A stretch of 64,000 nt of DNA. Origin: Bacteroidales bacterium. GTDB taxonomy: Bacteria; Bacteroidota; Bacteroidia; Bacteroidales; Muribaculaceae. Made by a program: the position numbers and the translations under genes. The stretch covers positions 1 to 64,000 of the forward strand of contig SUXH01000007.1 of NCBI GenBank assembly GCA_015061055.1, written 5' to 3'. The first letter of the stretch is position 1. Each line of letters opens with the position of its first letter. The notes under the pieces were generated by a model. The model worked only from the letters and a program-made list of their open reading frames with translations. It had not been told where the DNA came from and ran no database searches. Of this stretch, positions 17,217 to 26,368 are shown piece by piece.

Positions 17217-19331
17217 TCAATTTATTTTGCTCTTATCAGTTACCTTCTTTGTTGGCTTTTTAGCTGTTACCTTCTTTGTTACACCTTTCTTTGTTACAGC
17301 CTTCGTAGCAGCAGGCTTGCGCGACTTCTTCAATCGCAGCACCTGAGCTGTGCGTGCTGGCAGATAAAGTTTCAACCAACTCACACCATATTTGCTGTAC
17401 AACTCATCGTGAAGAGTGAAGTGCTTAACATCATCACTAATATTACCATGACCGCCAAATTCTGGTGCATCGGTATTCATCACTCCGGAATATTCGCCTT
17501 CGGGTGCAAGAATTCCGTAATCAGTAAATGATTTTGACGGATTAAAGTTGAATACAAATACAAGGTCGCCACGCTTGAACGCAAGCACTTGGTCATCGTC
17601 CTTTTCCCACAACTTTTCTACCGGTTGATTTTGGAAATTACGTTTACCACCTATCAATCCTATCATAGCATTATCAAATGCATTCAAGAAGCGATATTTC
17701 AAATCTTCTCGGTCAACCAAATCCCATTGACGACGTGCATATTTATAACTCCAACCATTTCCCTCACGAGGAAAGTCTATCCACTCAGGATGTCCGAATT
17801 CATTACCCATAAAATTAAGGTAACCTCCATTGATAGTAGCACAGGTTACAAGACGAATCATTTTGTGAAGCGAAATACCTCGATCCACGTTCATATTATC
17901 ATCATCAACCATCATATGCCAATACATATCGCTATCGATTAAGCGGAAAATAAGTGTTTTGTCACCCACAAGAGCTTGGTCATGGCTTTCGGCATAACTG
18001 ATAGTCTTTTCATCGGCACGTCGATTGGTAAGTTCCCAATATATCGATGTAGGGTGCCAATCTTCGTCCTTCTTTTCCTTAATCATCTTTATCCAATAGT
18101 CGGGAATGCCCATTGCCATACGATAGTCAAAGCCCATTCCACCCCATTCAAATTTAGTAGCAAGACCGGGCATACCACTCATTTCTTCGGCTATGGTTAT
18201 AGCATTTGGATTCACCTCGTGAATCAACTTATTGGCAAGTGCAAGATAAGTTATTGCATTGGTATCTTGTCCTCCATTGAAATAGTCGTCATATCCACCA
18301 AATGCTTGCCCCAATCCATGATTATAATACAACATTGAAGTTACTCCATCAAAGCGGAATCCATCGAAATGATATTCTTCCAGCCAGAATTTACAATTCG
18401 ACAACAAGAAGTGTATCACCTCGTTCTTTCCATAATCGAAACATAACGAATCCCAAGCAGGGTGTTCGCGACGATCATCACCATAGAAGTATTGGTCGTA
18501 GCTTCCGTCAAATCTACCAAGCCCCTCCAACTCATTCTTTACGGCATGAGAGTGTACTATATCCATTATCACACTTATTCCCATTGAGTGAGCTGTATCA
18601 ATCAAATGTTTCAATTCCTCCGGTGTACCAAAACGACTTGATGCGGCAAAGAAGTTCGACACGTGATATCCAAACGAACCATAATAAGGGTGTTCCTGAA
18701 TTGCCATTATCTGGATAGCATTATAGCCATCAGCCTTCACACGAGGAAGCACTTTTTCGCGAAACTCATCGTAGGTTCCCACTCCTTCTTTGTTCTGACC
18801 CATTCCGATATGGCATTCATATATAAGCAATGGCGACACATTCGATTTGAAATCGGCATCATTAAATTGGTAAGGTGTTTCAGGTGCCCACACTTGAGCC
18901 GAGAATATATACGACACTTCATCTTGTACGACTCGAGTAGCATACGAAGGAATACGTTCGCCACAACCGTCACTCCAATACACGCGTAACTTATACAAAT
19001 CACCATGCTTGATAGCATCGGCGGGTAAAGCCAACTCCCACACACCATTTTCACCTCGTACAAGGCTGTATTCTTCACGTTCTTCCCAATTATTGAAAGT
19101 ACCCACCATATAGATGCAAGTAGCATTGGGAGCCCACTCTCTGAATTTCCATCCGTTCTTGTCGCGATGCAAACCAAAGAAATGATGACCATTGGCGAAA
19201 TCGCTCAACGAATCACCCTCGCCAACCAACTCACGTTCTTTACGCAACACATCTTCATGACGACCTTCAATTGCACCCCTAAACGGTTCCAACCAAGGGT
19301 CATTTTTGAGAATTTGAAGTTTCCTTTTCAT
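17217..19331 (-). CDS. glgB: 1,4-alpha-glucan branching enzyme, GH13_8 (eukaryote-like) type
   Basis: A 704-residue glycogen branching enzyme. The N-terminal CBM48 domain (FREWAPNA, VGTFNNW, about residues 60-95) precedes the GH13 barrel. The nucleophile Asp328 lies in GFRFDGVTSM, a signature of the GH13_8 subfamily shared with eukaryotic branching enzymes; the general acid Glu is in TIAEEMSG and the transition-state HD in AESHDQAL. A C-terminal beta domain follows, and then a roughly 40-residue Lys/Ala/Thr-rich tail made of KKVTAKK-like units, which is not part of the enzyme and may bind nucleic acid or polyanions. It is probably monocistronic, since it has its own terminator. Confidence 0.95.
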   Translation of the reverse strand: MKRKLQILKNDPWLEPFRGAIEGRHEDVLRKERELVGEGDSLSDFANGHHFFGLHRDKNGWKFREWAPNATCIYMVGTFNNWEEREEYSLVRGENGVWELALPADAIKHGDLYKLRVYWSDGCGERIPSYATRVVQDEVSYIFSAQVWAPETPYQFNDADFKSNVSPLLIYECHIGMGQNKEGVGTYDEFREKVLPRVKADGYNAIQIMAIQEHPYYGSFGYHVSNFFAASSRFGTPEELKHLIDTAHSMGISVIMDIVHSHAVKNELEGLGRFDGSYDQYFYGDDRREHPAWDSLCFDYGKNEVIHFLLSNCKFWLEEYHFDGFRFDGVTSMLYYNHGLGQAFGGYDDYFNGGQDTNAITYLALANKLIHEVNPNAITIAEEMSGMPGLATKFEWGGMGFDYRMAMGIPDYWIKMIKEKKDEDWHPTSIYWELTNRRADEKTISYAESHDQALVGDKTLIFRLIDSDMYWHMMVDDDNMNVDRGISLHKMIRLVTCATINGGYLNFMGNEFGHPEWIDFPREGNGWSYKYARRQWDLVDREDLKYRFLNAFDNAMIGLIGGKRNFQNQPVEKLWEKDDDQVLAFKRGDLVFVFNFNPSKSFTDYGILAPEGEYSGVMNTDAPEFGGHGNISDDVKHFTLHDELYSKYGVSWLKLYLPARTAQVLRLKKSRKPAATKAVTKKGVTKKVTAKKPTKKVTDKSKIN

Positions 19332-19390
19332 ATTATGGTTTTATTCGATTAATATCTGCTTATGTTTATTTTTGGGGAACTTACCACAAT

Positions 19391-20068
19391 CTACGTCGAC
19401 AACACTATCGCTCTTGCCCTATCATAAACCCGATTCTTTAAATCTGTTGGAGAAATGAGTATATCAAGTACCCCAAAATCAATAAAATTCAAGTCAAAAT
19501 CATCGCCCGAGAAAGAATCTACCTGAAGTAAAATCTGCCAATCCTCATAAGGAGAATCCCACGTTTCCCATGGACGATGAGTAGGGAGTGCCAATAGAGA
19601 ATGTTCTTCGCTCAATGGCTCTCTTGTGTGACTGAATTCTATCTGCAACTCGCAAGGAGAGCTTGGTTCGTCGTTATCGTCCAACAACACCACCTCTTCC
19701 ATATCGTCACACGTCGGAAAGTACATCACTTTCACAGCATCAGTATCACTAACACCCTCTGTTACACCAACATAAAAATCATCGCAATAACCCATATAAT
19801 AGTCTATCTTGGCAAAAAATGACAACAAGCCACTATGAGGCAACAGGTTATCGGTATCGTAAGGCGCTATATCTTCCAAATTGATTTGGCAAACAAAGAA
19901 ATAAGGATATTCATCTCCTTCAGAATCAATATACATCGGATATTTTACATCTTTAGGCAAATCGGGATTACCCCAAAAACGTGATGCGCCTAACGCAAGT
20001 TTTTCCAATGGTTTTGAGAGAATTAAATTTATCGGTTTCATATCTAACAGTGGTTCAGTCTTCTTCAA
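19391..20068 (-). CDS. YwqG/DUF1963 family protein
   Basis: A 225-residue soluble acidic protein that matches the YwqG (DUF1963) pattern: an N-terminal SRFWGNPDLP segment, FVCQINLEDI, and a LSFFAKID strand in the middle third. DUF1963 proteins are often found next to polymorphic toxins, where some are thought to act as immunity proteins, or as orphan cytosolic proteins; the molecular function is unknown. Its start overlaps the end of the preceding gene by 14 bases, showing translational coupling. No toxin gene is visible next to it. Confidence 0.75.
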   Translation of the reverse strand: MKKTEPLLDMKPINLILSKPLEKLALGASRFWGNPDLPKDVKYPMYIDSEGDEYPYFFVCQINLEDIAPYDTDNLLPHSGLLSFFAKIDYYMGYCDDFYVGVTEGVSDTDAVKVMYFPTCDDMEEVVLLDDNDEPSSPCELQIEFSHTREPLSEEHSLLALPTHRPWETWDSPYEDWQILLQVDSFSGDDFDLNFIDFGVLDILISPTDLKNRVYDRARAIVLST

Positions 20069-20519
20069 TAATATTCTCAGGTTCCCAAATTGTATTCATG
20101 ATGTCGCAAGCTATATCATTGCCTTCTTCGGCTGCAGTAACCAAGATGTCGTAATAAAGATCCATATCCAACATAAATTCTTCAGGATCATTATTTTTTG
20201 TTGCAACCTCAAGCCATTGCCAAGCAAGATCCATATCGGGTTTCAAACAGCCTTTCTCAATTCCTTCCAATAAAATATCTTGGAAAAATCCCATTCTCAC
20301 GATCAAAAATGTAGACCAATTATTCGATGCCACAAGCAACGCCTTTAATGGATACACTTCAATCATTCCAAGCTCTATCACTTTATCCAAGAGGGACAAC
20401 ACTTCTTCTTCCTGTTTCGTCGTATTGTTATATATCGACTTCATTTCTTTTGAGTGTTCATTGCCCACCTCAAGCAACACATCGATCGCCTTGTTATATA
20501 GTTCTATGGCTTCTTGCAT
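20055..20519 (-). CDS. Small acidic helical protein of unknown function
   Basis: A 154-residue, strongly acidic, probably all-helical protein. The N-terminus (AIELYNKAIDVLLEVG) resembles a single tetratricopeptide helix pair, and the later AWQWLEVATKNNDPEEF recalls Sel1/TPR packing, but no full repeat array can be defined. No signal peptide or membrane segment. It sits between two other poorly known genes and overlaps the DUF1963 gene by 14 bases, so the three belong to one transcript. It may be an adaptor or an immunity-type protein; I do not recognise the family. Confidence 0.6.
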   Translation of the reverse strand: MQEAIELYNKAIDVLLEVGNEHSKEMKSIYNNTTKQEEEVLSLLDKVIELGMIEVYPLKALLVASNNWSTFLIVRMGFFQDILLEGIEKGCLKPDMDLAWQWLEVATKNNDPEEFMLDMDLYYDILVTAAEEGNDIACDIMNTIWEPENIIEED

Positions 20520-20544
20520 ATCACGTTCGTTTAATTAATTCCTT

Positions 20545-21126
20545 TTAGTCAAACATAACTCTCGGATTCATCGATCCGGGCGATTTCCAACTAATGCCAT
20601 ATTTTTCCAATACACTTCGCTTGGTGCTCCAATATGAAAAACAGAAGCCCATCCCCTTCGGCTCATCCTTCAATATTTCAGCACATTCCTGTTCTACGTC
20701 ATAGATTACATCTTCCCACTTTTGAGTACGCTCTATCGGGTCAAACTTCAATATTTTTGAATACTTCTTGCAATACTCTTCCATAGGGAAACTTTCATCA
20801 ATAAAATCGCGCAACTGTGTCAATTCTTCATTGTTGCTTTCATCATCGGCATTCAACGAGTGTATATATTCTCGCACTTCTATGCAGAATCGAGGTGTAA
20901 GTGTTTCTTCCATTTGATCAAGCATTTGGCTTAAAATCGAAGCCTTCTCGACCGGCGTAGCATATTCACCTTCTACTACCATAGGTAACTCTTTCATTAT
21001 GGTAAAAGCTTCGCGCGCCAAACTGATATTTTTCCACACCGAATCAAATGTATTATAATTCTCCACCATTGCGCTGAATATCGCGCCTAATCGTTTAACC
21101 TTTTGTTCTATTGATTTTTCGTTCAT
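20545..21126 (-). CDS. Conserved Bacteroidota hypothetical protein
   Basis: A 193-residue acidic cytosolic protein, mostly helical, with a distinct C-terminus (FSYWSTKRSVLEKYGISWKSPGSMNPRVMFD region, residues about 163-193, key residues W, KYGI, SP and NPR). I do not recognise a named domain. It is the first gene of a three-gene minus-strand cluster with 25 bases to the next gene. The long, conserved-looking C-terminal signature argues for a real gene. Function unknown. Confidence 0.6.
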   Translation of the reverse strand: MNEKSIEQKVKRLGAIFSAMVENYNTFDSVWKNISLAREAFTIMKELPMVVEGEYATPVEKASILSQMLDQMEETLTPRFCIEVREYIHSLNADDESNNEELTQLRDFIDESFPMEEYCKKYSKILKFDPIERTQKWEDVIYDVEQECAEILKDEPKGMGFCFSYWSTKRSVLEKYGISWKSPGSMNPRVMFD

Positions 21127-21254
21127 AACTCCAAGCTCAATTATAATTTCAAATACAACGTTATTTTCGTGGTAAGTTTAATTGTTTTATGTTCTCTATC
21201 AACAATACAAATATACTGATTATTTTATGCCCAAACAAATAATACTTTAAAAAA

Positions 21255-22604
21255 TCATTTTAACTCTCCTTTTTCAAGTTCTTTGTAGAAACGTCTCATA
21301 AACAACAATCCTGCCACAAGCAATGCTAAGGCAAACGACAGGAATACACCTATAATTCCTCCACCTATCGGAAATGCAAACACATAGCACATCGGTATAC
21401 CAAGCACTATATACGATATAAATGCATATTTCATAACAGGCATCACACACTTAATTCCTCGCAAAGCATTTGCGTATGCCACTTGAGTGGCATCTCCAAA
21501 CTGATACACTATCCATGGCACTATAAGCGACATTGCTATTCCTATCACTACTTTATCCTCCGTAAACGATGCTATAATCTGCTCTCCAACAAGCAAGAAC
21601 ATCAATGACGCCAACAATGCACTTCCCAAGATTATGACATAACCCGATTTCGCACAACGACGCACTTGTTCCTTATCACCCACACCGGCATAATTCGCTA
21701 TCATTATTGACATACTCGCCCCAAAACAATAATACACCATAAAGCCAAAGGTTCCCATAACTACCACCACTTGATATGCAGCAAGATATTCAGCTCCAAT
21801 CCAACCCACAAACACTGTTGCTATTGTGAATATTGCAGTTTCCATCCCCATCTGCATCGATATTGGAAACGAGAGTCTTGTTACTCGTCGCATTTCGCTA
21901 AATGTTATGAATCCTTCGATGAATCCGTACAAATACTCTCTATAGCGTTTTTCAACTAATATACATATCACGTATGCAACAAGCATAAGTAATCTTGCCA
22001 CAAGAGTGCTCACTCCGGCACCAAACAAGCCCCACTCCGGAAAACCACATTTCCCATATATCAAGAACCAGTTACCTGCTATATTAAGCACGTTACCACC
22101 CAATAAGATTATCATCCCTAATTTTGTATCGGTAATGCCGTCGGTAAATTGACGTAGAGCATTCACGACTACCAACGGAAACATCGACACAAAAATCACT
22201 AAATAATATGGTTTCATAAGCGGCAAAAGATGCTCAGGTTGCCCCATTTCATCGAGAAAAACGTACACAATAAGCATCACCACTCCGCACAACAATCCAA
22301 ATATCACATTAAGTATCAACGCGGTTTTCATCACCGCTCCTAGCTTTCTATCCTCTCCTTTTGCATAATAAGCTCCCACTATTGGAGTAATCCCATAAGA
22401 AAACCCCAAGCACACGATATTCATCAAATTAAAAATGCTGTTCACAAACGATGCCGACGCCAAAGCTTCAGTAGAATAACGCCCCACCATCATCACATCC
22501 ACAAAACCGGTGATTATCACGCCAAGCTGCCCGAGAAGAATCGGAAGCCCTATTGAAAATATTTGCTTATAGTACTTACTATTACCTGATTTACCCTTCT
22601 TCAT
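21255..22604 (-). CDS. MATE family multidrug/Na+ antiporter
   Basis: A 449-residue membrane protein with twelve hydrophobic segments and the pseudo-twofold arrangement of MATE exporters: GLPILLGQLGVIITGFVDVMMVG at the start of the first half and SFPISMQMGMETAIF at the start of the second, each followed by a YLAAYQV- or ALASASF-like segment. Such transporters expel organic cations or metabolites using Na+ or H+ gradients. A minus-strand TATCTTTG at 22612-22619 puts the transcription start within a few bases of the ATG, so the leader is very short. Divergent from the TPR regulator gene. The substrate cannot be deduced. Confidence 0.9.
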   Translation of the reverse strand: MKKGKSGNSKYYKQIFSIGLPILLGQLGVIITGFVDVMMVGRYSTEALASASFVNSIFNLMNIVCLGFSYGITPIVGAYYAKGEDRKLGAVMKTALILNVIFGLLCGVVMLIVYVFLDEMGQPEHLLPLMKPYYLVIFVSMFPLVVVNALRQFTDGITDTKLGMIILLGGNVLNIAGNWFLIYGKCGFPEWGLFGAGVSTLVARLLMLVAYVICILVEKRYREYLYGFIEGFITFSEMRRVTRLSFPISMQMGMETAIFTIATVFVGWIGAEYLAAYQVVVVMGTFGFMVYYCFGASMSIMIANYAGVGDKEQVRRCAKSGYVIILGSALLASLMFLLVGEQIIASFTEDKVVIGIAMSLIVPWIVYQFGDATQVAYANALRGIKCVMPVMKYAFISYIVLGIPMCYVFAFPIGGGIIGVFLSFALALLVAGLLFMRRFYKELEKGELK

Positions 22605-22611
22605 AATTGCA

Positions 22612-22672
22612 CAAAGATAACAATTTTACACAATACTTATATGTCATAAATCAATTATAATTCCTAACTTTG
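22612..22672. promoter_or_regulatory. Divergent promoters between the MATE gene and the TPR regulator
   Basis: TATCTTTG on the minus strand (22612-22619) faces the MATE gene. TAACTTTG on the plus strand (22665-22672) faces the TPR/helix-turn-helix gene, 38 bases before its chosen ATG. Confidence 0.55.
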
Positions 22673-22710
22673 TGATACTATTTCTACTTCATATCGTTTA
22701 TTTTATATAT

Positions 22711-24282
22711 ATGATAAAATACATTCTCCTGTCTTGCTCGATTTTAATGTCGTTAAACATCGCAACGGCTCAAAACTTGCTGTCGCCAAAAGATCTTGAA
22801 CTGCTTGATAACGAAATCTCCCAAAAATCAATCTACGATAAAGTTAAAACTGCACGAATCGACTCTTTAAAGAACAGTGCATTCTCATCAAACAACAACA
22901 ATTATTACATTTTCGAAGCCTGCCTCGACTTAGGCAAAGAATACGAGACATTCATTTCCGACTCGGCTCTTTTCTACTTCGACAAGGCTTTACACGTATC
23001 AAGAATTCTCAACGACTCTTCTTTGATTATTGCGGCCGAACTCGGACGTATCAAAACACTTGCCATACTTGGATATTTTAAGGAAGGTATAACCTCACTC
23101 AATAGAGTAGAAGCAACTTCTATCCCCGAATCTCTTATTACGGAGTGGCTCGACACAAGTCGACAGCTATATGCTTATATGTGCACTTACGCCTACGGCA
23201 ATAAAGAGTTGTACGAAAACTATTCGAAACTGCTCAACTACTACCGCGATAAGCAAATCCAACATCTCGAGGAGAATTCGCCCACTTACAAATTATTCCT
23301 TGCTGAGCACTTCGTAGCCAACCAACAACTCAGCAAAGCTAAACTGCTTTTTAGCGAATTAATCGAGGAAATTCCGGCAAATAGCAACATTTATGCACGT
23401 GCGGCACACAATATGGCTTCAATAAAGAAAAGCGAGGGTAAAAATGACGTAGCAGCTCATTATATGGCACTTGCTGCTATAAGCGACATCAAATGTTCGG
23501 TGAAAGAAACTATGGCCATACAAGAATTGGCTATATATCTATACAACAAAGGTGATATCAAACACGCCTACAACTATATTTCGTCGTCACTTAGCGATGC
23601 GGTATTCTGTAATGCACGCTTACGTACTGCTGAAGTGTCTAAAATCATCCCACTTATCGACGGAGCCTACAAAAAAGAACTTGATAAACAACGTGAAACA
23701 TTGGTTTTCACTAATTTCTTAGTTGGTATCCTTACAGTGGGACTTATCATAATCATCGTTGTCGTAGTGGGACAGTCCAATCGCGCAAAACAAGCTCGCC
23801 AAGAGCTCAAAAAAGCCAACAGCATCAAAGAAGAATATATTGGACACTTCCTCGATATATGTTCCATATATATGGAACGTCTTGACAACTTCAGCAAGAT
23901 AGTTACACGAAAAATCACTGCCGGACAAGTGGAAGAATTGTTGAAAATGGCTAAAACAAACAAATTCACCGAAGGCCAGCACAAACAATTTTACGACATC
24001 TTCGATGCTACGTTCTTACACATCTACCCCACTTTCATCGATGAATTCAATAATCTGCTCATCCCCGAAGAGCAAATAATCATCAAAGAACCCGGACACC
24101 TCACCACCGAACTACGCATATATGCTTTTCTACGAATGGGCGTAGAAGATAGTACCAAAATCGCAAGTTTCCTCAACTATTCAGTAAACACTATCTATAC
24201 TTATAGAAATAAAATCAAAAGCAAAGCGAAAGATCGCGAAACATTCGAAACAAGTGTAATGAAAATAGGTTCATTTTCTTAA
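22711..24282 (+). CDS. DUF6377-type regulator: TPR sensor, membrane helix, C-terminal HTH
   Basis: Start chosen at the ATG at 22711, which gives a signal-like N-terminus (MIKYILLSCS, ending about NIATAQ); the in-frame ATG at 22672 overlaps the promoter. The 523-residue protein has an extracytoplasmic helical TPR-like region (about residues 20-320), one strong membrane helix (LVGILTVGLIIIIVVVV, about 335-355), a short coiled coil (AKQARQELKKANSIKEEY) and a cytosolic part ending in a LuxR-like helix-turn-helix (LTTELRIYAFLRMG, IASFLNYSVNTIYTYRNKIKSKA). The layout fits an anchored transcription regulator; relatives often sit beside SusCD-like nutrient uptake loci. No such locus follows here. Confidence 0.8.
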   Translation: MIKYILLSCSILMSLNIATAQNLLSPKDLELLDNEISQKSIYDKVKTARIDSLKNSAFSSNNNNYYIFEACLDLGKEYETFISDSALFYFDKALHVSRILNDSSLIIAAELGRIKTLAILGYFKEGITSLNRVEATSIPESLITEWLDTSRQLYAYMCTYAYGNKELYENYSKLLNYYRDKQIQHLEENSPTYKLFLAEHFVANQQLSKAKLLFSELIEEIPANSNIYARAAHNMASIKKSEGKNDVAAHYMALAAISDIKCSVKETMAIQELAIYLYNKGDIKHAYNYISSSLSDAVFCNARLRTAEVSKIIPLIDGAYKKELDKQRETLVFTNFLVGILTVGLIIIIVVVVGQSNRAKQARQELKKANSIKEEYIGHFLDICSIYMERLDNFSKIVTRKITAGQVEELLKMAKTNKFTEGQHKQFYDIFDATFLHIYPTFIDEFNNLLIPEEQIIIKEPGHLTTELRIYAFLRMGVEDSTKIASFLNYSVNTIYTYRNKIKSKAKDRETFETSVMKIGSFS

Positions 24283-24423
24283 TATCATTATTTATATTTC
24301 CATAAATTTCGAATATCAGCTATATCCTATATTTCAATGCTTTATAAAAAAATAAGGCCTATTTTTATTTATATTTCACTTATATATTTATTCACACAAC
24401 ATTTTTACTATTTATCTTTGCAT

Positions 24424-24717
24424 TGTCAAAGTACAAAAATTAAATATTTGTCTATTGACACATTGGATTCCTAACCTATGATTCATACTAAGAAAAAGAG
24501 TTTTTTTAGTTATTAGAAATGAAAGTTTTTTGATTCATTTATATAATAGTTGTTGTAATTATCTCAATAGGTAATAAGTAATGTTTATTAGTTGTTAGTT
24601 TTTTTGGGTAATATTTAATTATTGCCCTACAAGGTAAAAAAAGATTGAATTTAGTGTTGGCCGGTTAAATACGGCGACAAACAAATAAAGCACTTCGTGA
24701 TGAAGTGCTTTATTTGT
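24424..24717 (+). ncRNA. Candidate non-coding transcript after the TPR regulator
   Basis: Predicted from a TATCTTTG -7 box (24413-24420) and a 16-base-pair terminator ending at 24717, giving about 290 nucleotides. Its 5' end can fold as TGTCAA (24424-24429) with TTGACA (24455-24460), with an inner ACAAA/TTTGT pairing. It could instead be the orphaned leader of a lost operon. No known RNA family recognised. Confidence 0.3.
24681..24717. terminator. Strong bidirectional terminator
   Basis: Perfect 16-base-pair stem, ACAAATAAAGCACTTC (24681-24696) with GAAGTGCTTTATTTGT (24702-24717), loop GTGAT, T-rich on the plus side. It ends the upp transcript (stop at 24739) and any plus-strand transcript from 24413. 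Confidence 0.8.
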
Positions 24718-24738
24718 TTTATTCACGTAAGATAATAA

Positions 24739-25398
24739 TCACAATTTTTCGCCAAACGACAAGTCTCCGGCATCACCAAGTCCCGGCACTATATATGCGT
24801 GCTCATTTAAAATAGGATCAACAGCCGCCACCCACAAGGTAGCATCAACATCGGCAAATTTATCCTTCACATAATCAATAGCTTGTTTTGATGCTATAAC
24901 CGATGCAATATGCACCTTAGCCGGAGTTCCCTTAGTAAGAAGCGCCCGATAAGCAAGCTCCATCGACGCACCTGTAGCAAGCATAGGATCGGCAATTATA
25001 AGAGTCTTACCATCTAACGATGGTGAAGCTATATATCCTATCTCTATTTCAAAATCTTGATGCTTTTCATCAGTATATTTTCTATACGCCGATACAAAAG
25101 AATTTTCAGCTTTATCAAAATAAGACAAGAAACCTTCATGAAATGGCAATCCTGCACGCAACACCGTTGCAAGTACCACATTATCAGATATTTCAGCACA
25201 TTCCGCCACTCCAAGTGGAGTTTCAACATCTACCGCATCGTAAGCAAGCGTTTTTGAAATTTCATACGACATAATCTCTCCTATGCGTTTCAGGTTTCGA
25301 CGAAAACGCATTGAGTCCTTTTGTACATTCTTGTCGCGTAATTCTTTCACATACACTCCAACAAGCGAATTACATTCGCCAAAGTCAATAACTTTCAT
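24739..25398 (-). CDS. upp: Uracil phosphoribosyltransferase
   Basis: A 219-residue pyrimidine salvage enzyme that makes UMP from uracil and PRPP. The PRPP-binding loop is seen as LIIADPMLATGAS, with the uracil-binding C-terminal part AYIVPGLGDAGD. I chose the ATG at 25398 (MKVIDFGECNS): it gives a protein close to the family length, whereas the longer frame to 25455 overlaps ribF and adds 19 residues not expected for the family. It follows ribF by 16 bases and is the last gene of the HAD-ribF-upp operon, closed by the terminator at 24681-24717. Confidence 0.93.
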   Translation of the reverse strand: MKVIDFGECNSLVGVYVKELRDKNVQKDSMRFRRNLKRIGEIMSYEISKTLAYDAVDVETPLGVAECAEISDNVVLATVLRAGLPFHEGFLSYFDKAENSFVSAYRKYTDEKHQDFEIEIGYIASPSLDGKTLIIADPMLATGASMELAYRALLTKGTPAKVHIASVIASKQAIDYVKDKFADVDATLWVAAVDPILNEHAYIVPGLGDAGDLSFGEKL

Positions 25399-25414
25399 AT
25401 ATCTATCGTTTTTA

Positions 25415-26341
25415 TTATATTCTTTCCAGCACTTTTCTGCACGATTGTGCATCACGCGCCAACTGTTGCTTCAACTCTTCGAGTGAGTTCATCTTCATTT
25501 CCGAACGCATAAACTTCACAAACTGCACTTTCAAAACCTGCCCATACAAATCACCTTCAAAATCAAAGATATTCACCTCAAAAGTTTGATTTCCACCCTT
25601 AACTACTGTAGGGCGCACACCAATATTGGCCATTCCTCCATAACGGTTACCATCTTCAAGTTCGGCAATCACCGTATACACCCCCTTATGTGGTAGAATT
25701 AATTCGGAAGTAATATCTATATTTGCTGTCGGATAACCCAACTTACGCCCATTTTTAAACCCATGCACCACCTCTCCCGAAAGTTCAAATGGCCTTGAAA
25801 GATAGTTTTTTGCCAAGTCCACACGACCCTCTTCGAGCACTTTCCTTATTAGCGAAGAGCTTACAGGACTAAATTCTCCTTGATACTCAACCGCCCTCAC
25901 CACTTCAACTCCTATCGACTTGCCATGAGCCACATAATCTTCAAAATATTCATCTCTCGCACATCCAAATCGATGATTAAACCCCATCAAAAGAGTTTCC
26001 ACACCATAATCACTTTTCAATAGTCTTAAGAAGTCTAACGAATCTAATCGTGATAATTCGGGGGTAAAATCAAGAAGAATCACCACATCTACCCCTTGTT
26101 TTTCAAGCGCTCTAAGACGTTCTTCGAGTGTCATCAACATCTTCAAGCCACATTCAGGACGCAACACCCTCTGCGGATGTTGAGAAAATGTCACCACTGC
26201 ACTTTTAGTCCCCCTTCTCTGCGATTCTTCACGCAGTGACGCAAGCAATGTTTGATGCCCTATATGTACCCCATCAAACATTCCTATTGTAGCAGTTATG
26301 CCAACACTCTTTTCAATATTTTTCCCTCTGATTATCTCCAT
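25415..26341 (-). CDS. ribF: Bifunctional riboflavin kinase / FAD synthetase
   Basis: A 308-residue enzyme that phosphorylates riboflavin to FMN and adenylates FMN to FAD. The N-terminal nucleotidyltransferase half shows GMFDGVHIGHQ (about residues 20-30, HxGH-type motif) and the second-half signature SSSLIRKVLEEG. The C-terminal kinase half shows HGFKNGRKLGYPTANI with the conserved PTAN motif. It lies between a HAD phosphatase gene (27 bases upstream) and upp (16 bases downstream). The length is typical of the bifunctional bacterial enzyme, so both activities are expected. Confidence 0.94.
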   Translation of the reverse strand: MEIIRGKNIEKSVGITATIGMFDGVHIGHQTLLASLREESQRRGTKSAVVTFSQHPQRVLRPECGLKMLMTLEERLRALEKQGVDVVILLDFTPELSRLDSLDFLRLLKSDYGVETLLMGFNHRFGCARDEYFEDYVAHGKSIGVEVVRAVEYQGEFSPVSSSLIRKVLEEGRVDLAKNYLSRPFELSGEVVHGFKNGRKLGYPTANIDITSELILPHKGVYTVIAELEDGNRYGGMANIGVRPTVVKGGNQTFEVNIFDFEGDLYGQVLKVQFVKFMRSEMKMNSLEELKQQLARDAQSCRKVLERI

Positions 26342-26368
26342 TTCATCGATATTTTTTCAGCACATACA

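Larger units (their letters stand above)
24283..24738. other. Gene-free region with promoter, hairpin and terminator
   Basis: 456 bases without a convincing reading frame. A TATCTTTG element at 24413-24420, an imperfect hairpin at 24424-24460 and a strong terminator at 24681-24717 frame a possible non-coding transcript. The only start codons downstream of the promoter open frames of about a dozen codons or fewer. Confidence 0.45.

Noticed and set aside
25399-25455. Longer N-terminus for upp
   Set aside because: It would overlap ribF by about 40 bases and add 19 residues atypical of the family; the ATG at 25398 gives the usual length.
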